This document shows, one piece after another, positions 25,004 to 34,800 of a stretch of 64,000 nt of DNA. Position numbers and translations under genes: made by a program. The notes under the pieces were generated by a model. That model saw only the letters and a program-made list of their open reading frames with translations, searched no databases and was not told the origin of the DNA. Source of the DNA: Rhyacophila brunnea (lineage: Eukaryota > Arthropoda > Insecta > Trichoptera > Rhyacophilidae); assembly GCA_022495005.1 (NCBI GenBank), contig JAGYXB010001018.1, positions 558,001 through 622,000 of the forward strand, given 5' to 3'. Each line of letters starts with the position of its first letter. Position 1 is the first letter of the stretch.

Positions 25004-25095
25004 TTGGACCAGATGGGACTCGAACTTCACATCGCTCACACCTTTTCACTATTCTTGTGATTGTTCTCATCTCTTGAGCTATTGGTTTACTTAGA
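25004..25095 (-). repeat. tRNA-like SINE head (fourth type); same at 44643-44734
   Basis: The minus strand carries ATAGCTCAAGAGATGAGAAC (A-box-like) and AAGTTCGAGTCCCATCTGG (good B box GTTCGAGTCCC), ending TGGTCCAA. The spacing between the boxes is longer than in a normal tRNA, and no acceptor stem closes. A SINE head or tRNA pseudogene; no 3' body recognised. Confidence 0.5.
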
Positions 25096-25319
25096 ACTCA
25101 TGCAAATACTCTACAGACTTGAAGTTTACCTTTTGTTCAATAATTAATATGGTTGGCTGAAGCACATTCAATAAAAAAAACAAAAAAAAACATTTATTAA
25201 AGGTTTTTTTGATATTTCTACTTTGATTCAATATTCCACATGAAAATTTTCTACAAATTTTACACAACTTTTATCAAGAATTTTATTGAATAATATAATT
25301 TATTTGTAGAAAAAGTTGC

Positions 25320-25543
25320 GGTACTGTTCGGTTAAAGCGGATACAGCGGAAAACGCATTTTGAAAATAGCCGATAAACTGGATTATTTGTTAGGTTAACC
25401 TAACCAAGCCTAACCTAACCTAACCTAACCTAAACTAACCCAACCTAACCTAACCTAAACTAACCCAAACTAACAAATAATCCAGTTTATCGGCTATTTT
25501 CAAAATGCGTTTTCCGCTGTATCCGCTTTAACCGAACAGTACC
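25320..25543. mobile_element. hAT-like MITE carrying a TTAGG-type array
   Basis: A 224-bp element with perfect 74-bp terminal inverted repeats (25320-25393 and 25470-25543; ends GGTACTGTTCGGTTAAAGCG) and an 8-bp target-site duplication, AAAGTTGC, at 25312-25319 and 25544-25551. Eight-base duplications are typical of the hAT superfamily, also of P elements. The 76-bp core is made of CCTAA units, the insect telomere repeat, with a few degenerate ones (CCCAA, AACTAA). No ORF. Because the arms are perfect, the insertion is young or the hairpin is kept homogeneous by gene conversion. Confidence 0.9.
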
Positions 25544-25911
25544 AAAGTTGCCATAGCATATTTTGTGACTTAACGACTCATTTATGCAGTAATTATAAAA
25601 AAATAGTTGATTCATTGTTGAATGAGTTAGAAACGTCAATAGAATTATTAGTATATGAATAGTAAAAAAAACTTTTTAAATATACTTATTTTATACACTG
25701 TCAATTTTCTACTAGATTCTACTAGTTGCCATTCAAAATTTTCTTGCCTGCAAACTGGTATGATATTATGGTATTCTGTAAGTACTTTTCTTTCCTTCAT
25801 AATAATTATGATTTGATATTGAATTTACTTTGACAAAACCAGTTTCTCTAAAAATCAACTTACATGGCATGGCATTTCCCGACGAATTAATTAATGTATA
25901 TTGTTTCAAAA

Positions 25912-26199
25912 TTATTTTGAAAATATAAACAATATTTTAGCATCCCTGGCTGTTCCAGTAGCACGCAAACGTGGCTTTATTTGCGGTCGTGGTAATTTGG
26001 AGCGATCAAAGGGCCCACCACCAACATTGATTGAGTAGGCTAGGAAATTATCGTGTCGTTTGCGATCTTTGTAGCAGAGTAAATCCAGACGCTGGTAGAT
26101 TGCGAGGGTCGGGATATATTGTAAATGGTATTCGGCTGGCGTAAAAGCTATTCTCACTTGCTTATCTTTACCGGTATAACTAATAGTATGAATTTTCAA
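25912..26199 (-). other. Unrecognised 95-codon ORF, possible exon or retrocopy fragment; same at 45551-45838
   Basis: The protein starts MKIHTISYTGKDKQVRIAFT and has a protein-like, Arg/Lys/Pro-containing middle (YIPTLAIYQRLDLLCYKDRK, VGGGPFDRSKLPRPQIKPRL). The DNA under it (25935-26150) is visibly less AT-rich than its surroundings, unlike the chance ORFs nearby. I do not recognise a family. It has no clear upstream promoter or splice signals and the C-terminus KILFIFSK reads into AT-rich DNA. It may be a decayed gene fragment, a transposon-carried piece or a real exon on the strand opposite the receptor. Confidence 0.3.
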
Positions 26200-26342
26200 T
26201 GCATAAAATATTTGAAAACTATTAGGTGGCTACGGTATTATTCAAGTCGAAAAAACGGAAAATATAAAACTCGAATGATCAAATATGTTGAAAATGCTTC
26301 GTCTATAATAAAGCTTGGGTTTGAGCTTGAGCTAAATATATG

Positions 26343-26462
26343 AATTCTAATGGATTTAAGTGTTGTACTATTCTATTCGAAACCTGGGTTTCGCCTATTG
26401 ACATCTTCAGGCAATATGTGCCTTCACCAATAGGTAAATACACGCTAACTACAAATCGATCA
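26343..26462. repeat. Copy of the 'CTAATGGATTTAAG' family; same at 45982-46101
   Basis: GAATTCTAATGGATTTAAG, CTGGGTTTCGCC and ACATCTTCAGGC match the elements at 51-196 and 8090. It runs into AGGTAAATACACGCTAAC and then the inverted-repeat insertion at 26463. Confidence 0.55.
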
Positions 26463-26847
26463 TGTTTAGGAAAAAGGGCGTAACCCACACAGAACAAATT
26501 TTACAGGAGAGGCAAAAGACGTTTTTTGAATGATTTTGGTTCAATATTAATAAAAAAAAAAACACAGACATTGGGTGCATGATGATTGATGATTTGGTGT
26601 AATATCTTTTCGATCTAATAATAATTAAAGAGTGATTACAAAAAATCGTAAAAATTGAGGGTGAATGCTTTTTCCCTAAATTTTATTAAAACCTAATTAA
26701 AGCTCAATTAATACCTAAATTTAAATAATAAATCGGCATTTGCGGCTTACTTCTTTTTTACAGAACGTGTATTTAGTTGTATACATTGTTAATATCTAAT
26801 AAAACCACTTTTCAAAAAATCGAGGGTTACGCCCTTTTTCCTAAACA
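26463..26847. mobile_element. Insertion with 24-bp perfect inverted repeats; same at 46102-46486
   Basis: Positions 26463-26486 (TGTTTAGGAAAAAGGGCGTA and four more bases) are exactly complementary to 26824-26847. A degenerate third copy (GAGGGTGAATGCTTTTTCCC) sits inside at about 26658. The flanks (TACAAATCGAT on the left, AGTCGAAATACAATAATTAATTC on the right) look like parts of the satellite unit that continues to the right, so this 385-bp piece appears to interrupt that repeat. No ORF. Superfamily unknown. Confidence 0.55.
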
Positions 26848-27360
26848 CAGTCGAAATACAATAATTAATTCTACCTTATATAACAAATTAATTCGATAAA
26901 GTAGGTTAAAACTTTATCACCTACATATTGAGTAAAGGATCATATTAAAAATATAACCAAAAAATTATGAATAGTTGAAATGTTTGTAAAAACCCTCATG
27001 TCATCAATAATAATAAACTCGATAAGCGTATAATAAATCGTCAAAACCTAATAATAGATCATTAGTAATTATAAACAATAAAAATTATTTTCACGAAAAT
27101 AGATAAATACACACTAACAACGCATACAATTAATTCTAACATATTATATAAAAAATTAATTCAATAAAGTAGGTAAAAACTTTATCACCTATCTATCAAG
27201 TCAAGGATCACAATAAAATAATAATTATAACTAACAATTTATAAATAGTTAAAGTGTTTGTAAAAAAACACCTATCACTAATAATACAATCAATATGAGT
27301 ATACTTCATCAAGACCCGAATAATAGATCATTAAATATTAATCAATAAATACTACACTCA
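26848..27360. repeat. Two tandem units of about 240 bp; same at 46487-46999
   Basis: AATTAATTC(T)A, AAAGTAGGT(T)AAAACTTTATCACCTA, AAGGATCA, ATAGTTRAARTGTTTGTAAAAA and AATAATAGATCATTA each occur once at 26867-27070 and once at 27127-27340 in the same order. The end of the window (63905-64000) shows the same words CACTAATAATACAATCAATA and AATAATAGATCATTAGTA, so the unit belongs to a dispersed satellite-like family. Confidence 0.7.
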
Positions 27361-27741
27361 AGAGGTATAAAATCGTCAATACTAGGAATTTAATGGAATT
27401 AACTAATGATAGTATATCTCATTATTATCAATTTTTTGTCTCTATAATTTATATGCTCTTAATTTTAATGCTTTGCCGAAAGTAAATAACCCAATTCTAC
27501 TTCATAGATATGACAAATTATAAGCTCTGTTGTTTTTAATATTTCATACTGTTGTACAATGTCAATTCACCTGCTCCTCTCTCTTATACAGACAAAATGA
27601 TGACTGGAGTACTGAACCTTCAGATTTTCGTCACCCACCCTCTTCGAAGTATCAATAGATACATAATATGTTGTTAACTCGAAATACCTAAATTATCGAC
27701 TTACCACAAATTATATTCAGTGAGCTTCTTTTTTAAAATAC

Positions 27742-27899
27742 CCCTTTTCTTTTATTTTCAGATGAAACGACACAAGATGAACCATTCTACCGAGTTTCCT
27801 GAATTGCAGCATAGTGGATTTCAGGAAATGGTATCCACAAAAATATTTAGCAAACTCCAAAGAAATTCGAAAATATCCAAAAATTGTTCGCTGACTTGA
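27742..27899 (+). promoter_or_regulatory. Candidate 5'-UTR splice acceptor with 45-codon upstream ORF; same at 47381-47538
   Basis: A pyrimidine-rich tract ending TTTTATTTTCAG (AG at 27760-27761) is a good 3' splice site. The ATG directly after it (27762) opens a 45-codon ORF starting MKRHKMNHSTEFPELQHSGF and stopping at 27897-27899, 340 bases before the receptor ATG. A second acceptor-like CTCTCTCTTATACAG ends at 27591. Insect amine-receptor genes often have spliced leaders, so this may be the last 5'-UTR exon joined to the receptor, with the short ORF acting as an upstream ORF. This is inference; there is no transcript evidence. Confidence 0.4.
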
Positions 27900-28239
27900 T
27901 CAACTAAATAAAATTGTACAGTGAAAGTGTTTATTATAAAATATGTACAGACATTCCGAAAATTCATGTGATTTTACACTAAAATTACCAATGCATATCA
28001 TTCCAATAAATACAAATATTTTATTTCAATTTAAATATTTTAGCATCCAATTTTGATTCTAGTAGTATAATTATATAGTTTTAATGACTAGTATAATAGA
28101 TTAAGTTTATTTCATTTTTATTCGGAGTTTTACAGTAAAAAATAATGTGAATTAATTGTATACAAGTAATTTATTCGTCAATAAATTATTATATTCTTCA
28201 ATAATTAAATAATACATATAACTAATAATCGCATTCAAA

Positions 28240-29613
28240 ATGGATGACACAACTACAGAGGAAGATTATTTTTCTACGACAGATATAACAACATTCCCGA
28301 ATAACATCAGTCAAGAAGTGGAAGGATGTGCATCACCAGAAAGACCTCAATACCAAAGCAGTCTTGGAGTTTTTCTCGCTGTACCAGAATGGGAAGCAGC
28401 AATTACAGCAATTATCTTGTCCTTTATCATAATGTCCACCGTTGTAGGAAATATTCTTGTTATACTTAGCGTATTTACATATAAACCATTAAGAATAGTC
28501 CAAAATTTCTTCATAGTTTCTCTAGCTGTTGCTGATTTGACAGTTGCACTTTTAGTCATGCCATTTAATGTAGCCTATTCTATTCTTGGACGATGGGAGT
28601 TTGGCATACTTTTCTGCAAAATGTGGGTAACTTGTGATGTCATGTGCTGTACCTCATCAATTTTAAACCTTTGTGCTATTGCACTGGATCGCTTTTGGGC
28701 CATTACTGATCCAATCAATTATGCTCAAAAGAGAACCTTAGAACGTGTTCTTGCATTGATTGCCGGAGTTTGGATCCTTTCTCTAATAATAAGTTCACCT
28801 CCATTATTAGGCTGGAACGATTGGCCAGATGAATTTCTACCTGAAACTCCCTGTCAACTGACATCACAAAGAGGGTATGTCATTTATTCAGCACTTGGTT
28901 CATTTTTTATACCACTATTTATAATGACGATAGTTTACATCGAGATATACATTGCTACAAGACGAAGGCTACGAGAAAGAGCCAAAGCTTCAAGAATAGC
29001 ATTAGGAAGCAAAAGTAAAAAAACCGACCCCAAAGAAATAACTCCCCCACCAGACCCAGAATCAGTCAGCTCAGAAACTAACCACAACGAACACCCAAAC
29101 GTTGCAGATTCGGTATCCAATGCAAAGATGCAGAAGAAAATAAAAAGGAAGAAAAAGAAGAAAACTGACGAAGATAAAGGCAAAAATAAACTGTTGGTCC
29201 CTACTCAGACCCAGGAAGAATCCGTCACAGATAATCCAGAACATTCTTCTGGGGCATCTAACAAGGCGGTTGATGATCAGGTGGCATTACATCCAGTGCC
29301 AATGCCTGTGGCTAAGAAACCTGGGCAAGTGTACCAGTTTATTGAAGAGAAGCAAAGAATTTCACTGTCCAAAGAGAGAAGAGCTGCTAGAACTCTCGGA
29401 ATTATAATGGGAGTCTTTGTAGTATGTTGGCTTCCTTTCTTTCTTATGTATGTTATTCTTCCATTCTGTCCTAGCTGTTGTCCTACGGATAAACTAATAA
29501 ACTTTATCACCTGGCTGGGTTACATTAATTCAGCATTAAACCCTCTAATATATACGATATTTAATTTGGATTATAGAAGGGCTTTCAAAAAATTACTCGG
29601 AATCAAGTTTTAA
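28240..29613 (+). CDS. TAR1: Type-1 tyramine (octopamine/tyramine) receptor, class A GPCR, copy 1
   Basis: A complete 457-residue amine receptor in one exon. It has an extracellular N-terminus of about 50 residues with a sequon at Asn22, and seven helices at roughly 52-78, 88-112, 123-149, 167-188, 211-236, 385-409 and 417-439. Ligand and fold residues are present: Asn71, Asp99, Asp133 (amine anchor in helix 3), the Cys126-Cys205 pair, Ser217 and Ser221 in helix 5, CWLPFF at 396-401 and NPLIY at 434-438. [15 protein letters not shown] and [15 protein letters not shown] are hallmarks of insect TAR1 rather than of serotonin or alpha-octopamine receptors. The family normally couples to Gi and lowers cAMP in neurons and peripheral tissue; the long basic third loop (about 240-383, with KRKKKKK) and the very short tail fit that. 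Odd point: DRF (150-152) replaces DRY. The ATG at 28240 is the only start before helix 1 in this frame. AATAAA signals at 29672 and 29895 could end the transcript. Confidence 0.96.
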   Translation: MDDTTTEEDYFSTTDITTFPNNISQEVEGCASPERPQYQSSLGVFLAVPEWEAAITAIILSFIIMSTVVGNILVILSVFTYKPLRIVQNFFIVSLAVADLTVALLVMPFNVAYSILGRWEFGILFCKMWVTCDVMCCTSSILNLCAIALDRFWAITDPINYAQKRTLERVLALIAGVWILSLIISSPPLLGWNDWPDEFLPETPCQLTSQRGYVIYSALGSFFIPLFIMTIVYIEIYIATRRRLRERAKASRIALGSKSKKTDPKEITPPPDPESVSSETNHNEHPNVADSVSNAKMQKKIKRKKKKKTDEDKGKNKLLVPTQTQEESVTDNPEHSSGASNKAVDDQVALHPVPMPVAKKPGQVYQFIEEKQRISLSKERRAARTLGIIMGVFVVCWLPFFLMYVILPFCPSCCPTDKLINFITWLGYINSALNPLIYTIFNLDYRRAFKKLLGIKF

Positions 29614-31181
29614 AATTAGATATTTAAATAGTATAAAGAAAACTTCATAATGAAAACATCATAACATAAATAATAAAATTATTATGTAACTTTTATATTT
29701 GAAATAATTTTAATTAGAAACTACATAAAATGTATCAACTTAAAGTAATGTCATGTAATAATATGTATCTAAGATTCAATAATTTATATACATATTAATA
29801 ATGCTAGAATGAAATGCTTAAATTCATTAAACTGTTACTTTATAGTCATAAAACATTTCAGTAGTCTAAATTAATATAAGTATGAATATTCTAAAATAAA
29901 CAATTTATTTACAATAAGAAATATTATTATAACATTTATTTATTTTTATTCATTATATCATTTTGTATAATATTTATTAAAAAATGATAACGAATGATTC
30001 CAGTATTAATAAATGGCTGTAGAAATTTAGTAAAATTATTATCATGCATATTATGAAAATGCATATATAGATGTTAGAGTACATATATTTCTTTTTTGAT
30101 GACCTATTTGATATAATTTATTATCTTTTGTAAAATATTATCATTTTCAAATATTTAAAAAAATCCTACTTATATATTTTCATAAAACAATAATTAATGC
30201 CAATAGAATTAAAATTATTTTTAAAGAAATTACAAGATTACTAAAATCTAAACTATTAAAACCAATCTAGTCAACGTATTTTTGTTTGGTGATTATTTGA
30301 GACTGATTTCATAATAAAAACCAACTCATTTTTTTGTATTTATTTATTATACTTTAATTTATGTAGACGAATTATGTTAGTAAAATTTTGTTAAAACATT
30401 AATAATTATAAGAAACGAGTTTTTCGATTTTAACGTCTCTCAAAATGTTGTGATATAAAACGTAGACAAAAGTGTATTATAACATAATAATATAATTATA
30501 TACATATATAATATATTAAATACTCCTGTTTTAATAATTAAAAATGTAAATATTTTTTATTACTTATATTATTTACGTAACTGAAAGAAAAAAAATAATT
30601 TTATTAAAAAACAGCTGATTAGCTTTAAAATTATTTTTTTATGTTCATCAAAAAAATCTTTAAAACTCTTCACAACTATTTGAGCCCGGTAATTGTGAAC
30701 GGTTTTATGATACAGAAATATTTTAAAATACATTATTTATAATTGTTAGAATTCTGCCTAAATTTTCTTTGACGATAATAATTATAATAATAGTTAATTA
30801 TATATTAAACGATAATATTTTGATTGTTGAAATATTTTTCTGTGATTAATATAATATATAGCAATAAAATTATGTTTGCAAAATTTTATTTATATTTCAC
30901 GCAGATAATTAAATAATTTATTATAATAAATGAATATTGTAATATAAACCAAAGCGTCATAACGTATAAAGAATATTATATTTGTTAATATCATATTAGC
31001 TAATCTTGTGTAATTATTTATTATCTACCTATTGTAAAATATTGATATTTCGAAATAAATGTAAATTATCGAATTAAAAGAAATAAAAATTTCATTTCAT
31101 TGAATACAGTTTTAATTACTATTTCCTTATTTTATTTAAATACAAAAAATATTCAGTTGACAAATTTTATATCTGTCTCTG
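29614..31181. other. 3' flank of the receptor, AT-rich; same at 49253-50820
   Basis: Candidate poly(A) signals AATAAA at 29672-29677 and 29895-29900. The remainder is extremely AT-rich, without ORFs or delimitable repeats, and may include 3'-UTR. Confidence 0.4.
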
Positions 31182-31330
31182 TTCTGGCAGAACACACTAA
31201 CTGGAGAATACTAGTTTTGAGTAATTTGACTTTGAAGTTGTTAAAATGTTTGAAATGGTCTATCATGTGAATTTATTAAGTAATCGTAAAAAGGATGACT
31301 TTATAATAAAGACTGTTTATTTATTGTATT
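31182..31330. repeat. Interspersed repeat with 'CTGGCAGAAMACACTAA' motif; same at 50821-50969
   Basis: From TTCTGGCAGAACACACTAAC (31182) through GAGTAATTTGACTTTGAAGT and AATGGTCTATCATGTGA to AATAAAGACTGT, this stretch aligns with 37348-37480 in the same orientation. The end motif is repeated in both orientations elsewhere (37565, 37630, 59936, 60042, 60126). Unknown non-autonomous element. Confidence 0.6.
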
Positions 31331-31374
31331 ATTAATTATTATTATCAATTAATTTGATATTTTACCTATTATTT

Positions 31375-31600
31375 TGTTAGGTTAGCTAACAAAATAATCC
31401 AGTATATCGGCTATTTTTAAAATTTGTTTACCACTTGCTTTCTGTAAACCGACAATAACCGTGTTTTATACTAAATTTTAGACATGAATTTTATCTCAGT
31501 ACTAGTCAACCCAACGAGGTTGGACGGTCTTTAATATACGACCTTATAATATTTCCGATACAACATTTCACGGTGAAGTGTGATACGGCATACTGCATAA
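31375..31600. repeat. Older repeat interrupted by the RTE LINE (left part); same at 51014-51239
   Basis: Begins with TTAGGTTAGCTAACAAA and TAATCCAGTATATCGGCTAT, matching the inner arm of the 25320 MITE, and continues as the unit also found at 9455-9710. Its continuation TTTCCGGACACA lies beyond the LINE at 32759. The pieces are therefore one older repeat split by the LINE. Confidence 0.65.
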
Positions 31601-31606
31601 TACTGC

Positions 31607-32743
31607 ATGGTACATAATATTATTATCGTCAGAGAAATCATAGAGCGGTACCAGGAATACAAACTGCCACTATGCATGGGTTTTATAGACTATGAGAAGG
31701 CGTTTGATTCGATAAAGAAATGTTCAATACTCGACGCACTCAGAAAACAAGGAATCCCTGGACGCTATATAAATATTTTCAATAATATATACAGTAGCGC
31801 AACAGCATCTGTAAATCTCCATAAACCATCGCGCAGATTTCCTATCAGCAAAGGAGTCCGACAAGGTGATACAATCTCACCTAAACTATTTACAGCTACC
31901 CTTGAAGACTTATTCAGGCAACTTGACTGGAATGACAAAGGGATCCCCATAAATGGAGAATACCTGAGTCATCTGCGCTTTGCCGATGACATAGTAATTT
32001 TCTCGCAAGACTCAGAAGACCTCCAAAGCAGAATGCAGGAACTCGCTGAAGTAAGCAACAAAGTAGGTTTGAAAATAAATGTAACAAAGACGAAAGTCAT
32101 GTTCAACTGCTTTGCAGGCCAAAAAGAGATCCTCATCAATGGCACTCAGCTCGAACAGGTGAAAAGCTACATCTATCTGGGACAACAAGTATCTATAGAT
32201 GGATGTATATTTGATGAAATTGTTCGCAGAGTAAAGCTAGGCTGGAGTGCTTTTGGCCGCATGAATAATGTCTTCAAAAGTGACCTTCCACTGTGCCTAA
32301 AGCGCAAAGTGTTCAACCAGTGTGTGCTTCCCGTGATGACATATGCGTGTGAAACATGGGCCCTAAGTAAAAGAGAGATCCAGAAACTTAGAGTAGCACA
32401 ACGTGGTATGGAGAGGTGCATGCTGGGCATAACGCGAAAGGACAAAAAGAGGAATGAGTGGATAAGGAAGCAGACAAGGGTTTGCGATGTAATAAAGTTT
32501 ATTAAAAGCCTTAAATGGAGATGGGCTGGACACATAGCTCGAAGAAGAGACAATCGTTGGACAAATCTAGTCATCCAGTGGTATCCAAGAAGTACAAAAC
32601 GTCCGCAAGGTAGACCTAGAGGCCGCTGGATCGATGAAATGATAAAGTTCTGCGGAAGTACGTGGCAACGCAATGCACAGGACCGAGAGAAGTGGAAGCA
32701 ACTTGAAGAGGCCTTCATCCAGCAGTGGATAGATTCAGGCTGA
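31607..32743 (+). mobile_element. 5'-truncated RTE-type LINE with open reverse-transcriptase ORF
   Basis: A 378-codon ORF covers the palm to C-terminus of an RTE-clade reverse transcriptase. Visible are GFIDYEKAFDS (first catalytic Asp at residue 28), KGVRQGDTISPKLFTATLED (82-101), LRFADDIVIFS (catalytic pair at 127-128), SYIYLGQQVSIDG, TYACETWALSKREIQKL, RWAGHIARR and GRPRGRWIDEM. The family copies RNA into DNA at a nick made by its own apurinic-type endonuclease. That endonuclease and the fingers domain are missing here, so the copy is dead on arrival even though the ORF is open. It ends in TGATGATGATGATGATGA, a microsatellite tail typical of RTE elements. The start given is the first ATG in an already truncated frame, not a real initiation site. 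Confidence 0.9.
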
Positions 32744-33481
32744 TGATGATGATGATGATTTCCGGACACAAAAAAAAACATCAGTACCAACCTAAATTCA
32801 TTTGTATTAGAATCTCACAGCTAATATTTGTTAACATATTTTCAGATAGTCAATCCGCTCTGGTAGCTTTCCAAAACCCCTCATCCATACACCCACTAGT
32901 AAGAGACATTTTAACATAATAGCAACATAACACCAAATGTTTCTAAATTGAAAAACCCTAGATTGTTTTCGATAAGAAACCATACAGGGATAGCTGGAAA
33001 CGAAGAAGTTGATACGTATAATACTAAGATAGCTAGAACAGAAAAGACATCCAACTTACACAAAATTAAATGAAGACTCGATAGATTTATATAACAGCAG
33101 ATACACAATATTTTCCTTATTATCGATATCGTAGAAATTTTGTCCAAATATAATCACTGCCCGCAGTTTTGCACATATACGTACAGGTCATGGAGCACTA
33201 AGAGCATATCTAAAAGATTTAAATTTAGGGACGATGACTGATGTCTTTGTAACGGCTAAACATCTTAAATAGTGTGACATATCATCAACACTTGCCCAAT
33301 GCTAGAAAAGATGGGCTTTTGGAGCTCTGTGTAGATAATATAATTGCGAAATTTACTTCCTAACACGTCACTGAATACTAAATTACACAAAGTATCTAAA
33401 ACTGACCACAAAGAAAATTAATGTCACAAATATAAAAAGAATATCCATCGTAATGTTGTAATATTTCTTTTTCCTACCTTA

Positions 33482-33689
33482 GAGGTCATCCATAGACTAA
33501 AACCATATTATGTGGTTTTGTACCGTATACATTACATAACTTGTTATGTATATAAGCAACTGACTGTGTTTGTTTATACACCGTATACATACACATTCAT
33601 ATTATATTCAGTGAAAATATAAGTCCATGAACAGAAATTATAAGTTTAGTATGGTACATGGTACAAAACCACACTCTATAGATGGCCAC
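33482..33689. mobile_element. Tc1/mariner-like MITE with TA duplication; same at 53118-53325
   Basis: A 208-bp element between TA dinucleotides (33480-33481 and 33690-33691). The ends are GAGGTCATCCATAGA on the left and the complement of GTGGCCATCTATAGA on the right, followed inward by TGTGGTTTTGTACC on both arms. The left arm has a short extra insert (CTAAAACCATATTA). No ORF, so it depended on a transposase in trans. Confidence 0.75.
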
Positions 33690-34403
33690 TAAGTCTAAAA
33701 ATATTTACAGAAAAAGATTTTTTTTAAATAAAATTGTCGTATTACTCTGAAAGGATAGGATGGTAACTTTGAGAAAAGAATTCTGCGTCATGTATTATAC
33801 GAATCTATGAGGAAGAGGGATGTGTGTATTTTCATGAATATAGATTATATTTCCCCCACGTATCAAATTTTCAATATGTATATCTTCATAAAACTCCTTA
33901 TTTTAACATGGTAATATATAATATCTAGCACGTAACAGATACAAAGATGTGGAAAATGGGTCTTATTCAAGAAGAAGGAAGTGAATCTGAAGACCACAGA
34001 TTTGCTGATTAGAGGTAATAAACAGCGATATAAGAGTTATCCAAAGGCGCAGAAGATCAGGTAGGTTAAAATAAAACTAAGAAGGAACAAAAGCTCGATA
34101 TGAGCTTTTGAAAACCACCAGAAGAAAAGAAAATATCAGTTCATTTATTGTAAAAAAATATTTAGAATGATGAGCAAACAAATTATCCATTTAATATATT
34201 ATACCAACAATTACTAGTCACTATAATACAACTGAATAAGATTAAAATACATAATCAAAATATATACATATTTTTTTAGTTGAAATAACGAGTATTCAAC
34301 AATTATTACTAGGTATATTATAATAATCATAATACAGAAGGTATAATATGCTTAGCTTATTAAAGGCAACTTGCGAGGAAATAAGAATCCTGCAATATGA
34401 GAT

Positions 34404-34585
34404 AATTTCTTTTATTTTGTTTACTGTCAATTCATGATGGAACTGCATTGTATTGTTGTTTTTATTGTTATTTAAAAATGTCCCTCTGAGGCGGACGAAA
34501 CCGGCCCTAATCTATTGATTAAAAGTGGAATAAGTACTACAAAAAAAATGCGTTCTATTAAATAGAAACAACAATGAGATAATTT
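34404..34585. repeat. Foldback-like repeat with ATGTCCCTCTGAGG centre; same at 54040-54221
   Basis: Shares TTTACTGTCAATTCATG and TGGAACTGCATT on its left, ATGTCC(C/A)TCTGAGG(C/T)GGAC in the centre and AAAGTG(G)AATAAGTACTAC on its right with 63650-63910. In the 63.7-kb copy the right half is mirrored to the left. A non-autonomous repeat, no ORF. Confidence 0.55.
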
Positions 34586-34589
34586 ATTG

Positions 34590-34800
34590 ATATTTTTTAT
34601 GACCATATCCGATCCAAAGAAGATCATACAAAGTAGGCGTTTATATTAACAAATTCCTGTTTTACGATAATTGATATAATACACTTGTCTTGTTTAATAT
34701 ATCCATACTCTGCCTCCAAACACACATTGAAAATAAATATATTATTATGTATTTGCCAGACGCACGACATTATAATCAGACACATTATAAAGTCGTGGTT
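34590..34800 (-). mobile_element. Decayed Leu-type SINE; same at 54226-54436
   Basis: Minus strand: a damaged head ending CGTCTGGCAAATACATAAT, then TTTTCAATGTGTGTTTGGAG, and the tail region ATGATCTTCTTTGGATCGGA followed by TATGGTCATAAAAAA. It matches the 6154 and 35546 SINEs over body and tail, but the B box is destroyed. Confidence 0.65.

Noticed and set aside
25392..25475. True internal telomere or chromosome-fusion scar
   Set aside because: The array is short, degenerate and enclosed by transposon inverted repeats with a target duplication, so it came in with the element.
28935..29183. Minus-strand ORFs inside the tyramine receptor
   Set aside because: Antisense shadows, low complexity opposite the Lys-rich third loop.
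32173..32790. 205-codon minus-strand ORF and similar ones at 51811, 52001 and 37963
   Set aside because: Shadows antisense to the RTE reverse transcriptase; the real reading is on the other strand.
34490..34530. Hammerhead ribozyme (CTGAGG...GACGAAAC, as in Penelope-type elements)
   Set aside because: CTGAGGC lacks the required CUGANGA core, the complementary GTCC/GGAC lies on the wrong side of it, and the GAAAC is changed in the 63.8-kb copy.
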